A stretch of DNA of 64,000 bases. It comes from Venturia oleaginea. Its lineage: Eukaryota; Ascomycota; Dothideomycetes; Venturiales; Venturiaceae. The notes under the pieces are model-generated. The model saw nothing but the letters and a program-made list of their open reading frames with translations. It searched no databases and was not told where the DNA came from. Shown piece by piece: positions 21,839-33,268 of this stretch. Numbering within the stretch: position 1 is the first letter of the stretch; each line of letters starts with the position of its first letter. The translations under genes were made by a program, and so were the position numbers. The stretch is from contig JABMLP010000023.1 in the NCBI GenBank assembly GCA_013176395.1, forward strand, positions 682,001-746,000, in the 5' to 3' direction.

Positions 21839-23175
21839 TCATAGTTTTCCCTCCTCCTTCTTAACCAAACCTCCATTGACAACATCGAATTGTCTTCCCC
21901 TCCTCCAACCAAGCCACAGCCCTAGCACCTCCTCACCACCAACACCAGGCGATAACCCCTTTTCGTCCCAACCCTCCCCCTCAACACCAACACCCTGCCC
22001 CTTCGCACTCCTGATCGCCATATCCTGCTCCTCACTCGCTCCATTTGCCAGCGCGAGACCAGGGCTACTCCTCAACGTCACCGGAACCCTCTGATCAAAC
22101 CCATTCTTTTCCAGTTCGATTTGTGTAAGGACGGGCGTGACGCAGGCATCTGTGCCGTCGAAGATGGATTCCCACTCTGCACGAGTTTTACTGAGGAATG
22201 TATTTGTGAAGGTTGTTTTCAAAATGGGCCAGGTGCTTGGATCGAGCCGATTCTCGACTTCGGGCGTTGTGGGGAGGGAGAGGCCTTTTATCAGCTGGGC
22301 GAAGAACTGAGGCTCTAAAGCACCACTGTTGTACCTTCATTAGTATCGTGGATCTTGAAGGACGAGGAGAGAGGGGAATGTACATACACAGCCATATACT
22401 TTCCATCTTTGGTCTCATAAGTGTCATAATACGGACACCCACTATCCAGCGTGTTCGTCCCCCTTGGTCCGCTCCAAATCGGTCTCTTCGTACTCAACCT
22501 AGGCATTGTAGCCAAATAACTCGCCCCATCAACCATATTCGCCTCAACAACTTGGCCCCGTCCCGTCTTCTCCCTCCCAATCAACGCCAACAATATCCCC
22601 AGAAAGCACATTGACCCTCCTCCCGCAAAATCTCCCAGTACATTGCCGGGCGCTAGTGGCTTCTCATGTATCCTGCCCAACATGCTAAGAACCCCAGCAA
22701 CAGCGATATAATTTATATCATGTCCCGCCATATCTTTATACTTCCCATCCCTTCTGAATCCCGTCATTCGTGCAACGACAAGACGTGGATTAATCTTCAA
22801 CATGACTTCCTCTGGTCCCAGCCCCAGCTTCTCCAAAACACCAGGACGGAAAGGATCAATCACCACATCGACATGTGGAAGAAGAGATTTTATGAGGGCA
22901 AAACCGGCAGTCGATTTCATATTTACAGCTATTGATGCTTTACGGCGAGTGAGGACATCTGACGTGGCAAGAGGAGGGGAGGAGGTATGCGCGCCTGTTG
23001 TTGCGCGGTCGAGACGAAGGACTGTGGCACCATAGTCTGCTAGCATTATACCAGCGAAGGGACCTTTGAAATGATTTAGATATGTTTGAATGAGGTAGGG
23101 ATGGTAAAATATACCTGGTGCCAGTCCTGCGAGCTCGAGAACACGAATTCCTGCGAGAGGTGGTGGAGATGTCAT
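21839..23175 (-). CDS. Family III CoA-transferase / alpha-methylacyl-CoA racemase-like
   Basis: Three exons (23175-23115, 23063-22388, 22325-21839) give 407 residues. The start reads [19 protein letters not shown] across intron 1, followed by [47 protein letters not shown] and [21 protein letters not shown]: the standard succession of CaiB/BaiF-family blocks. The AGHDINY block, which holds the racemase catalytic His/Asp neighbourhood, favours alpha-methylacyl-CoA racemase (epimerising 2-methyl-branched acyl-CoAs in peroxisomes or mitochondria) over a plain transferase. The last three residues are GKL, only weakly like a PTS1. It is co-oriented with acetoacetyl-CoA synthetase upstream. Confidence 0.9.
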
Positions 23176-23724
23176 GATGATAGTATTTAGTTGAGTGATC
23201 TGAATAGACAATAGAGAGAGAAATAAGAGAGGGAAATAGATCGTATTACGATCCTATGGACAGATTGAGTATATATCCATTCAAGATAGCTCTACGTCGA
23301 GTAAGGTACGAATGTGTCGAGCCATGCGGAGAAGCAGATCCGGGGTACTTTGCCGAGGAGCGCCGGCTTTTCTCGAGAACCACGTCTTTTCAATCAGCAT
23401 CCTTAACAAGGATAGATCTCGGTGTCGATAGCCTGATATCGAGGAGGAACGATTGGGGGAAATGTTGTTGGATTGAGGTTGCGGCAAAGCAGTTTGAAGG
23501 CTACCTAGGTAGGTACTAGTCGGGCGGACCAAGACTTGCCATCGCCGCATTGGGTTACATATCAGATTTCAATCATCAACACATATCCAGGGATGGATGC
23601 TTTCATCAGCTTTCCTGTCTTGATATCTTTCTCTCGGATTCTGGTATCACAACACGGAAAAACATAGAGTTCAAATCTTGCGAGACATAATTACATGATA
23701 TTTGCTTGTTCTTCGAAATCCATT
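23176..23724. other. Intergenic
   Basis: Region between the CoA-transferase start and the end of acetoacetyl-CoA synthetase, both on the minus strand. It should hold the first gene's promoter and the second gene's 3' region. Nothing else recognised. Confidence 0.5.
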
Positions 23725-25991
23725 CTACAGCTTGCTCTTCACCAGCGCTTGCCCGACAACGTTTTCAATATCCGCAAATTGATAATAGTAATCCAGACAT
23801 CCCGGGTTCATCAGCGTGCTGGAAGGCTTTATGCGGTGTCCAGAAACAATCTGCTTGACAGGCAGCTCGACTTTCTTCAGATTGATCGTCATCGGTATTT
23901 CAGGAGTCTCGAAGATGTGTTTTGGAACATGTCTCTTGCTCAGCTCGCGTCCGATTGCTTCTTTTACGTCTTTGACAACATTCTGGCTGAACTTGTGGCC
24001 TGGCGCCATCATCAAGAAGAGAAGAACTGTCTCGTCGTGATCTGTAGGCCTACGTTGGCCGACGCAGATACTATCCGCAACCTGAGGCACGAACTGCTCT
24101 ATAACGTTGTAGATCTCTGCCGAGCCGAATCGAACACCGGATGGATTCAGGACACCGTCGGCGCGTCCAAGGAAGAAAATCTGTTTCGTGATTGGATTTA
24201 CCATGATGAAGTCACCGTGAGTCCATACATCTAATTTGGTCGTTTAGTACAGGACCACACAGACTCAAGGGCCAACTCACCATCAAATCGAGCAAAATAA
24301 GAATTGAAGTATTTATCTGCTCCATCTTTGCCCCAGAACCCGACCGGCATATTCGGGAACGATTTGACGCTAATCATAATGTTAGCAATGTTGGAACAGA
24401 AGACTCGCCGAAGGATAAACTCACGCAACAAGCTCGCCGGGCACTCCATTCTCGAGCTCCAAGCCCTTGACGCCTTTACCTCCTTCAACGGTTTGGTCAT
24501 ACACAGCCACGGCAGTTCCAAGACTTGGTCCCTGACAACCTCCGACATAGACAGGTGTGAGTGGATTTTCCATGCCGAAACAGCCAGCAAGATCCGTTCC
24601 GCCGGAGATGTTGGCCAGTTGCACGTGTTTTGGAAAGCCAACATCGTAGAACCATTCGAAAAGTTGGTCTTTCAGAACCATACCGGTACTTGTGCAGTTT
24701 CGTAGAGAACTGAGATCGGTCACTTCGCGAGGACTGACATTATTCTTTTGCAGTTCATGCATGTATCGAGGAGATATGCCTAGATTGGTGACCTTTTGAT
24801 CACCTATGAGACGGATGAAGGCTGTGAGGTCAGGCTGGAATGGTGAACCGTCGTACAAAACTGATCGAGCTCCTACAAGAAGTCCGAGCACAGAAGATAG
24901 GTACATGATCCACCCTGTCTGATTTGGTTATCAGTATGTAGTTGCCTACTCTTGATGGTAGAACTTACCGTAGTGTATTGCAGTCCGACGGTGTTTGAAC
25001 CCATATTCCGGTGAATCTTAGCTTCCTTGAGCGAGCTGACAAGGACACCTCCCACTGAATGCACAATACACTTTGGCACGCCTGTTGTACCAGATGAATA
25101 GACAACCAGGAACGGATCGCGGAACTCTATTCTTTCGAATACAAGCTGTGCATTGCCTTGAGCTGAGGCTAAGAATTCTCCGAGGGTCTCTGTTCTATCC
25201 AAAGCAGACACATCGGCTGCATGTTGGAATCTGTTTATTGAGATAATATTTTTGAAGTTGACGAGTCCGTTCAGTCCGTTCAGAACATCCTGGATCTTTG
25301 GGCGCAGATCCACGGTTTTGCCGTTGTATACTGCCCAGTCGTCAAAGAAGACAAAGACAGGGTCAACCTGCAACAACCTATCTAGAATTCCTTTGGTGCC
25401 CATATCGGTGCTGCTACTGCTGAAGAGGCCGCCCAGGGTGGTGATGGCAAGGAAGACGACAAGTGTGTCCATGCTGTTGCTCGCCACAACAGCAACGCGA
25501 TCTCCCTTCTTCACTCCATGAGCTCTCATCGCGTTCGACAAAAGTCCAACCCGATGTCTCAGCTCCTTCCACGTGAAATCTCTGATCTCTGTGGCACCCT
25601 CCCTTGCTTCGGTAATGGCAACTTTCTCATCTTGCTTGTCCCAAGTGGTGACATGATCTTTTCTACTCCCTCTCGAGTAAAGAATGTTTTCAGCGAAGTT
25701 CATCCTCACGCCCTCGAACCAGCGTGGGATCGAATCCATCCGAGCACGTGGATCCACAACCTGCGTATATTGTCCTTCATGGATGAGATTGACCTCGTTC
25801 CATACGTCTGCCCAGAAAGCAACTCGATTAGGTCCCACGGACCATTGGTTCAGATCGTCAAAAGTCTGCATGTTAAGACCGTGTTTTGCGTTCGCATTCT
25901 GCATAAAGCGCCACATCCGCGTGTTCTTTGGATTTGGATGTTCCCATAATTTGCGAGGTATTTTAGCGATGGGAGATTCGTGGTGTGCCAT
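23725..25991 (-). CDS. Acetoacetyl-CoA synthetase
   Basis: Four exons (25991-24969, 24918-24425, 24369-24281, 24230-23725) give 703 residues, the normal length of the family. The enzyme activates acetoacetate with ATP and CoA in the cytosol, feeding ketone carbon into sterol and lipid synthesis. Seen in order: an N-terminal cap (KLWEHPNPKNTRMWRFM), the P-loop-like YSSGTTGVPKCIVHSVGG, YTTTGWIMYLSS across intron 1, ISGGTDLAGCF, GELVAVKSFPNMPVGFWG across intron 2, WTHGDF, and the hinge GRADGVLNPSGVRFGSAEIY. The catalytic lysine region near the C-terminus reads PMTINLKKVELPVK. All junction phases match, so the gene looks intact. Confidence 0.95.
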
Positions 25992-27236
25992 GTTGGAAAG
26001 ATTCAAGAAGAATTGCTCGTAGTACAACAAAGATGAGTAGTGATGACGAGCGCACGTCCGTAGGCTGAAGGTCAGGGTGATGGATCGGGCGGAAGGGTAT
26101 TAGCGAATCAAGAAGGAGTCATCACTTTGTGCGAGAAGCCTTCAAATAGATATTTTCTCTATATATACGATTCAGCATGGCCGAGGAGCTTTCCGCAAGT
26201 TCCTAGCCCTTGGGCGGCTGTATAGGAAGAAGAAGAGGGGGTCGGCAACTGTGTGTTGGTGATTGGCAAAAGCAATTATTAGCGGGTATATCGTTGGGCC
26301 AGCGCGGTATCGGCATTCGGTTTCAACAACGAATGAAAACAGGCCTCTAGTATGGGTCATTCACCAATCAGCGACATCGAATCTCGAGATTTACATATCG
26401 ATCAGCTTACCAACCAATAGATACCAATCATACTCGTTGAAACCGTCCTGGGGCGCGCTGGTATGAGATTTAAAAAGGGGAATCTATACATCTCGAAAAG
26501 GCGAGTACTACTCCTCGTATTAAGTTCTCTATCCGATGCGTAATAGTTTTCAATCAACTGGTTTGGATATCTTCTGTTCAGCATTTCATGTCCCATCTGT
26601 AGTACTCAGCTACTTCTCGGTGCTTAAATGGTTCTTTACCTTGAAAGTACACTTTCTGACTTTTCTCAAGTCTTGTTACTGATACATGATGAACAACAAA
26701 TATTTGCAGCGATAAGGAGGACATAATTGATAAAACAATTCGTTTCAAGGGCCTCAAGACCACTCACCTGTAGTGACTAATATTACTGTCGCACTTTTAC
26801 TAAGACCTCATCTTCCCGATTAACGATCATTCAGCTTATTTAATACCGAGGACTATTGCGATTTTATAGGAAGGTATATTATAATGCTTTTGTACTATAG
26901 AACCCTATATCTACTTTTTAAATAGATGTAACTCCGAGTAGCTGCAGTTGCAGGCATTCTATATAGCTTTTTTAATATCCGACTTTGTTGATTATCTGGC
27001 TTACCTATTCATCTTCATATCGACTTCACCGCATTATTGATACAAGGCGACTAGTTCTTGAGAACAGTGTGTCTAATATAATCTACCATTAGATTCGCCT
27101 AATGGCCATAGTTGGTCCTCCTAGAATGTTCAAAACCGGAAGGCATTCGGTATCGCCTACGATACGTCCCATAACCGTTTGTAATACCACAATGAGAGCC
27201 CTGGAATTATCCTCTGTCCTGGCAACGCTCATATCC
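25992..27236. other. Intergenic, AT-rich centre
   Basis: About 1.2 kb. The part from roughly 26480 to 27100 is clearly richer in A and T than its surroundings and has many TA steps, with no open frame of interest. It could be an old mutated repeat, but no terminal repeats or protein remnants were seen. Confidence 0.45.
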
Positions 27237-28913
27237 CTACATCTCAGCATGCGCCTCAAGCTTCAACATCGTATAGACATTATGTCGATGCCAAAAGCTA
27301 CGATACCTCTTCCCAAAAACATAGACAGGAACCGTCGTCATAACCAACCCAAAACTAACACAACCAAGCACGACAAAGACCTCCTTTGGCCCCGCATCCG
27401 CCGTCCAATTATTCAAAAAATGTGAATACCCAAAGAACAAGATGTTCTTGAACGAGACGTTCCCAATGAAAATAGCAGTGCTCATATCCCGGTACGAATC
27501 CATGACGTATGACGAACTCGCCGCGACGATGAAGGTGACGCCTACGAGAACGAGCGCCCACATGAATGCGCAAAGATAGAGGTTGGAGATGTTTTGTGTC
27601 AGGATACCGAATCCTATCAACCCGACGCCACAGGAGAGACCTAATATACCTGGCAACAGCCGGAATTCGGGCTCGTAAACGCCTCCGTTGCGTTTGGAAG
27701 CCCATACGACGAGAGGGTCGCTCATCAGTGCGAAGAGGATCGAGGCGATGGAGCCGCCGATGAAGGGGGCTAGGGACATGTACCCGATTCCTGCGGTGGT
27801 GAGGTTGTAAGGCGGTGGAGAGAAGAGTTGTGCTATGACGAAGGACACGGCGACAAGGAAGGATGTGACGCCGCCGCTTATGACGATTTGCCAAAAAGCG
27901 ATGAGGTTGGAACAGGCGATGAAAGGTGCGAGGACTAGTTTGAGGAGGTTTTCTTGGCTATATGTGCCTGTAAAGATGGCGAGATTTTGGACAAACGTCT
28001 TCTTTGGGGTGTTTTTACCAGCAATGGTGGAGCGTACGGTGATGATATCCAGATTGGGTTCCACCTCCTTGGACCGTCCTTCCTCATGTACCGCTTGGGG
28101 TTTTTCCAGGACCTCGGGAGATATCTGCTCAACGTTGGATAATGTATCGCGCTGATACGACGTCTCCGGTACAAACAAAAAGGTAAGAACGAATTGAAAG
28201 CCAATTGTCAAAACACAAAAATGGAAAAGGTACTGCCAGCCCAGCGTATCCGTAATCGGTCCCGCAACAACCGAAGCCAAATTCGTCACAGAGGCCAGCG
28301 TAAAAGTCATGATGGAGACATATACCCCCCTCTCATGAACGAAGAAGATATCCCCAACGATGGCGAAATTCAAAGACTCGTAGGCGCAGATCGAAAAGCC
28401 TTGGACAATCCGCGCGGCGAGCAAAGCGTCATAGGTATGACTGACGGAGCCGATGATGGATCCAACCACGCCCATCAAAGAGGAAAACAGAAACATTGGC
28501 CTCTTCCCATATTTCCTAGACAGCGCCGAGACGAAGGGGCCACTGCATCCTGCGAGAAGGAGCTGATATCCCGAAAGCTCTGTGATACTTGCGATATCTG
28601 TTTTAAAGTACGTGGCAAAGACAACGAGACTGGCGTTCATCAGAGGGCCGATGGTAGCAGCGCAGAGACAAGAACCAAAAAAGACGACGGTGAAGATCGT
28701 GAGTTTCTTCGACTGTGAAAAGTTGAGGGGATCGTTGGGATCGTCGGACGGTTGAGGTATCAGTATGATGTGCGAGGCTGAACCGGATCCATGCTTTAAA
28801 TTTGTTGTAGCAGTCGCTAGTTGTTCCTCTGACTTTTTGAGCTTCTCTGCGAGAATGCTTGTGCCAGGCACATTCGACAGATCAGAGTGGTCGTTAAGAA
28901 TACCCAGGCCCAT
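27237..28913 (-). CDS. MFS transporter, DHA1-like
   Basis: A single-exon frame of 558 residues from ATG 28913. A polar N-terminus of about 65 residues ends DDPNDPLNFSQSKKL, the usual entry sequence of fungal DHA1 multidrug and polyamine-type transporters. Twelve helices follow: six to about residue 250, a central cytosolic loop (about 255-320, LSNVEQISPEVLEKPQAV), and six more. The A-motif-like SRKYGKRPMF lies after helix 2 and RIVQGFSICAYESLNFAIV corresponds to helices 4-5. A proton-coupled exporter or importer at the plasma membrane; the substrate cannot be told. No intron needed. Confidence 0.9.
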   Translation of the reverse strand: MGLGILNDHSDLSNVPGTSILAEKLKKSEEQLATATTNLKHGSGSASHIILIPQPSDDPNDPLNFSQSKKLTIFTVVFFGSCLCAATIGPLMNASLVVFATYFKTDIASITELSGYQLLLAGCSGPFVSALSRKYGKRPMFLFSSLMGVVGSIIGSVSHTYDALLAARIVQGFSICAYESLNFAIVGDIFFVHERGVYVSIMTFTLASVTNLASVVAGPITDTLGWQYLFHFCVLTIGFQFVLTFLFVPETSYQRDTLSNVEQISPEVLEKPQAVHEEGRSKEVEPNLDIITVRSTIAGKNTPKKTFVQNLAIFTGTYSQENLLKLVLAPFIACSNLIAFWQIVISGGVTSFLVAVSFVIAQLFSPPPYNLTTAGIGYMSLAPFIGGSIASILFALMSDPLVVWASKRNGGVYEPEFRLLPGILGLSCGVGLIGFGILTQNISNLYLCAFMWALVLVGVTFIVAASSSYVMDSYRDMSTAIFIGNVSFKNILFFGYSHFLNNWTADAGPKEVFVVLGCVSFGLVMTTVPVYVFGKRYRSFWHRHNVYTMLKLEAHAEM

Positions 28914-29856
28914 GGTAATGATTGTTATATATTGCTTTTAAAGGAGGTAATGGTCGTTTACCAATAACAGTGAAGGCCCAAGCGGACAATCTAAGTACTG
29001 TTCTAGATGCCCCACATAGGATTGGGGTTCCATTTCATCCTCTATGCGCCCGCATTTACATCCATTATGTGGGGTGGAAACCCCACAAATTAGTTTTAAC
29101 TCGCCATTCCTATAGACCGATTAGTGTGATTTTGTGTATCAGAAGACGGTCTTCTAAACATGGCCATTACCCGTATGTGCCAAGACTTGCCGTATAGACT
29201 GACTCTCAGTGGATACTTTACAGTGCAAGAGCATCAGTTGTATACGGATATCTTATGGACTCTCGGAACCGACACTGGCACTGTCGACTGGCACCGTCGA
29301 GGCTGATGACCCAAATCCAGAGGTGTTTCCTAGAAAAGAGGGGAATGTATGGTCTTGGCTTCTCTTTGTTGTTACCGATGCCTCCTGCCGTACATGCCCT
29401 CGTAGATCTTCTCGCTTGTTTTCAGGCCTCACAAGAATCGGTGTGCGGAGAGTTGTTGAGGAAGATGGTTGGTCCATCAACTTTGGACAGTTAATGTGGT
29501 ACGATCGACGCGGTTATTGTCGTCACGAGAACGATCGCAGTTTTCCAAGGCCTCGCTGATTCATTTTTGCCGCAGTTAGATACCAATGGTATAATATTCT
29601 TTTTCTTTCTTTTCTGTCGAGTCTTTTTTCATCGCTTTCATGATATGGACAGCAAAACATAGAAACCTTCTTACTGAGGATTAGAAGGTCTAGGTCTCCA
29701 TACGTGGTGACTGTACAATATCATCAATACCACCATGTATTGATGAAAAATTCATATCATCATGCTCTCTGCACCTACCATTCAAGTATCGAGTGTCGGC
29801 CTCCCTACCCAGCCCATCTCATATCCTTTCAATCTTTCTCCTCTCTCGATTCACCA
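28914..29856. other. Intergenic, no gene seen
   Basis: About 940 bases upstream of the MFS gene and downstream of a small membrane-protein gene. Short frames exist on both strands without family features. Confidence 0.5.
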
Positions 29857-30507
29857 TCAAGCCCTCACATACCCACCCTCCTGCCCAGCAAGATGTGCCT
29901 GTGGTGGCGGCTGTCCATAGAATCCGTTCGCCTGCGCCGTCTCAAGGTTGTATTGTTGATTGGGTTGCTTCTTGTTGCCGAACATGCCGAACATGCCCAT
30001 GATGCCTGATTTGGGAGGAGCATTCGGATCGACGTTCTTGGACTTCTTCTTGCGCATTTTGAGACAGCTTTTGGGTGTCAGTGAATCACTCTTATTAGGA
30101 AGGGAGGAATAAGGTTGAAAAAACTGGAAGTGTAGGCAGAGTCGCGTGATGGGAAAATGGGAAAATGGGGACAGCTGGGTGATAGTAGAAGCGAAGGTGA
30201 AGTGAGGGCGAGGAAGACACACCAACAAAGACAAAGCAACGTAAGAATCGCAAAGAAGATCAAGAGAGCAATTAGGATGAATTTGCCGACGCGATGGAAG
30301 AAAGACGATTTCTTCGCGCATACGCGGCGGCCGTATTTGTCGACTGAGCAGGTGTACCTGGAATCAAAAGTCAGTAGAGGACGTCGTGTTTGAGTGAGGT
30401 AGGTTGGTGAAGTCATACTTCGGAGTCGATCTCTCGCTCAACCAATTGAGTGAGCTAGCATCCATGGCCGATGAGGCGGCGCGTGCTTGGAGGTAGTTCG
30501 CGTCCAT
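29857..30507 (-). CDS. Small single-pass membrane protein, hypothetical
   Basis: Three exons (30507-30419, 30357-30223, 30067-29857) give 144 residues with matching phases. The first 30 residues are soluble, a short cysteine-containing segment (YTCSVDKYGRRVC) precedes one strong membrane helix (about 55-76, KFILIALLIFFAILTLLCLCC), and a very basic stop-transfer stretch (MRKKKSK) follows. The tail is rich in Gln, Pro and Gly with repeated MFGMFGNKK. The positive-inside pattern predicts a cytosolic C-terminus. The exon structure and composition look genuine, but no named family is recognised. Confidence 0.7.
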
Positions 30508-31719
30508 TCTGTCGAATCGTGCAGGTTGTCGTTGTTCGGTAAGTGTAAAATGAGGAAGTGAAGAGATGTGGTGATATTGTCTGTTGTCGGTGAGGTTGAT
30601 GCGTAAGTGAACTGGAAGCAGTGTTGAAGTGCAAGCTCACCGACTCGACACTTAGTCAAGAACAGGCCGTCTATACCACCATCATTCCTTCCCAAAATCC
30701 GGAATCGCGATATTGTCCAAAGGAACGAGAGCGTGGCACAGTCGCACCTTCTATGAAACACATCGGCTCCACGGGAACAAATCAAGGGCTGCAGACGTTG
30801 GAGACGATACCAATGGAGGCGGATCGTCAAATTTTGATATAGTGACACCTATAGAAGCGCTCGAATATCTACTATGTAAATTACTAGCCACAGGGCTAAG
30901 CTTTCGCTGCCAAGTCGGGAAAGAGGATTGGGCTGGGGTAGTACAGCGCTTGGATCGCGAGGCACTCATTCATCTACTCTAATTCAGTGTGCACCAGGAC
31001 ACGGGGGGATGTTGAAAAACTTCTAGGAAGTGCTGTGTATGGAGTTAGTGCGCGTGGCTCAGCTTGTGAGAGGATTTGACAGCTTGATCAACTGCGACGA
31101 TGGAAGTGGCTGAGTAGTGTTTTCCAGAATGCGTTATTAACCCAGATAGTGCTCGCCCCGTAGGTTTTGCCTGGACCAAGCTCTTGACATGTCACAAGGG
31201 CTGTCATGTATTATAACAGTCAGCCGAGGGAGAGCTGTGGAAGCCAGGAGACAACTGCCGATTGAGAGTGCCCATGATTTATGAGCTGGAATTGAGTGGT
31301 TTGAATCTTTGCTTCTAGTAAACCTACTCGTGTCCCGTGGTTCAGACCCTGAGAAGGCTGCGAAACGATGCCTACCGTCAGCGACGATGCTCAAACCCTA
31401 ATCCCATTATTGCCCTCACGAGAAAAGGTCTTTTGAGCCATGCCCTGAAGATGACGAGAAAGATGCAGAACCCATCCTAAGTGGTCCGATTTGCGAGCCT
31501 TGAGACCCGACGGGCACCGCGCATGACGGATATGCAGAATGGCTGCAAGTCACGTCCTCCAGCATTGTTCACCTGACGCAGTTCGAATGGCGGATGGTAT
31601 CACATTCCATGATGCTCGCTCACTCGAGCATCGAATCAGTAAACGCCAATATCCTAGCATGCAGCCGATCACTCCATAATAACACAAACCAAGTCACCCA
31701 TACGCATGAAGTGTCACGT
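30508..31719. other. Intergenic, no gene seen
   Basis: About 1.2 kb. Several frames of 60-140 codons overlap on both strands near 30440-30980 but contradict one another and lack recognisable sequence; they are treated as chance frames. The region includes the promoter of the small membrane-protein gene. Confidence 0.45.
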
Positions 31720-32560
31720 CTAAGCTGGCTTTCCTCTGTTACCCTCTCCACCTTTTACGGTATTCATATCCACAGGTTTTTTGCCCTTCCCTAAGACCTC
31801 GGGGAACGAAAAGACCTTGCTCTTACCGCCCTTCAATTTCTTCCATCGTCCAAAGTCGGCAGGTTTCTTCCATGTCAAAGCGCCGACCCACGGTTGGATA
31901 TTCCATGAGAGTTCCAATTGAGCATCCTCCCTTTCCGCCAACAGGCCAGTGTGATCGGTGATTTGGTACTTCGGCTTCTGGTTGGAGAGCTTCAGAATAC
32001 CTGGGCGCTTTGTGCGAGAGTACACTGGGCCAGAACGGCTGACTACTCGGCTGCTCTTGCCAGCTGGTTTGGGAGTGGGGTGGATGTATTGGTTGTGGTG
32101 CCATGGAGCGAGGGCGGAAGGGAGAATGGCATCCCAGACGATGGCTTGCGAAGGAGGTTCGGTAGCATTTTTGGAGGGATAGGACGCGGTTATGTAGACA
32201 AAAACTTGCTTGGTATTCCAGTTGAATAGAGAGGAGAGATCTGTTGGTGTTAGTCTGTCAATTGTCGTGCAAGAGTAGTAGTATATTGTACCTGTATCCA
32301 GATCAAAGCGGACATGGGCGTATTCTTCTCTCTTTGCGCTATAGTAATGTGGTCTTCCCTTTGCTCTGCGAGAGTGTTAATATAGTGAATATACAAAGAG
32401 GATATCGGGTATCATACACCTGGACATTCCGCAGCTTGAGGCTGGCCGAGGGAGCTTGAGGTATCAAGAGCGCTGAGACGGCGATGAGAGCGGCAACGGC
32501 GGATGCGACGGTGGTGAAATATCCAAAGACATTCTGGCCTCTCACTAGAATGGAATGCAT
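31720..32560 (-). CDS. SPC3: Signal peptidase complex subunit 3
   Basis: Three exons (32560-32420, 32358-32292, 32240-31720) give 242 residues. MHSILVRGQNVFGYFTTVAS leads into one membrane helix (about 13-35), then the luminal domain with VRFDLDTDLSSLFNWNTKQ, the family hallmark, then YITASYPSK and a C-terminal beta region with YQITDHTGLL and LELSWNIQPWVG. Spc3 is a type II ER membrane protein essential for signal peptidase activity in yeast. The protein is longer than yeast Spc3 (184), with an insertion around residues 100-150 and a basic tail. Intact as read. Confidence 0.93.
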
Positions 32561-33268
32561 CGTGAGTACTTGGTTGTGCTGGGTGTGGGAATTGTTGTTG
32601 ACGTCGCTCTCAAACCCAGTCCGGAGGTTTTGCTCTGCCCGCAACTCCGATCTGTCCTCTACAATGCAGCAGGTCAGGCCACATATCTTTGTTTCCTTCC
32701 ATAATGCGCCGAGCCGGTGAATCCGATCTTCTTTGTGCTGCTAAGTCAGCTACTTTCAATTCGGGCATTCAAGATTCTTACCCCAATAGCTCTGCCATAC
32801 ATTTCAAACATAAAAGGTCGCTTTTTGGGCTCATCGACGTTCGCCATGTCACTAATCCATGCACATCTATCCATCGCCGCTTTCAAGCTCAAGTACTTCC
32901 CATAGCAGTCTTTCCTTTGGAATTGGCGAGGCCGTAAAACTCTGTCATGGAGAACACCTCAGTGGCCTCACTAACTTCCCAGGCCACAGATAAATGTGAA
33001 GGAGAAATTTCTATTGTCTAACATTTCTGGGACCATCCCGACGTCAAAGGAGCTGTGCACTAAACTTACTATCTGCTCTTGGTGTCACAAAGCCTCTTTG
33101 CTAACTGTGTGAAGACAGCGTCATTAAACCACCTATAAAGAGCGGAATGCTTAATTTAAGCAGCCTACTTGATGTTGCTCGGTGCTACAATTTATTGGCT
33201 CCTGAAAGCTACATGGAGAGCGATGAGCCAAAGTATGGTACCTCCAAAGCGGGGTTCGATATCTTGCT
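32561..33268. other. Intergenic, divergent promoter region
   Basis: About 700 bases between the divergent SPC3 and F-box-like genes. No gene, repeat or motif of note. Confidence 0.5.
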
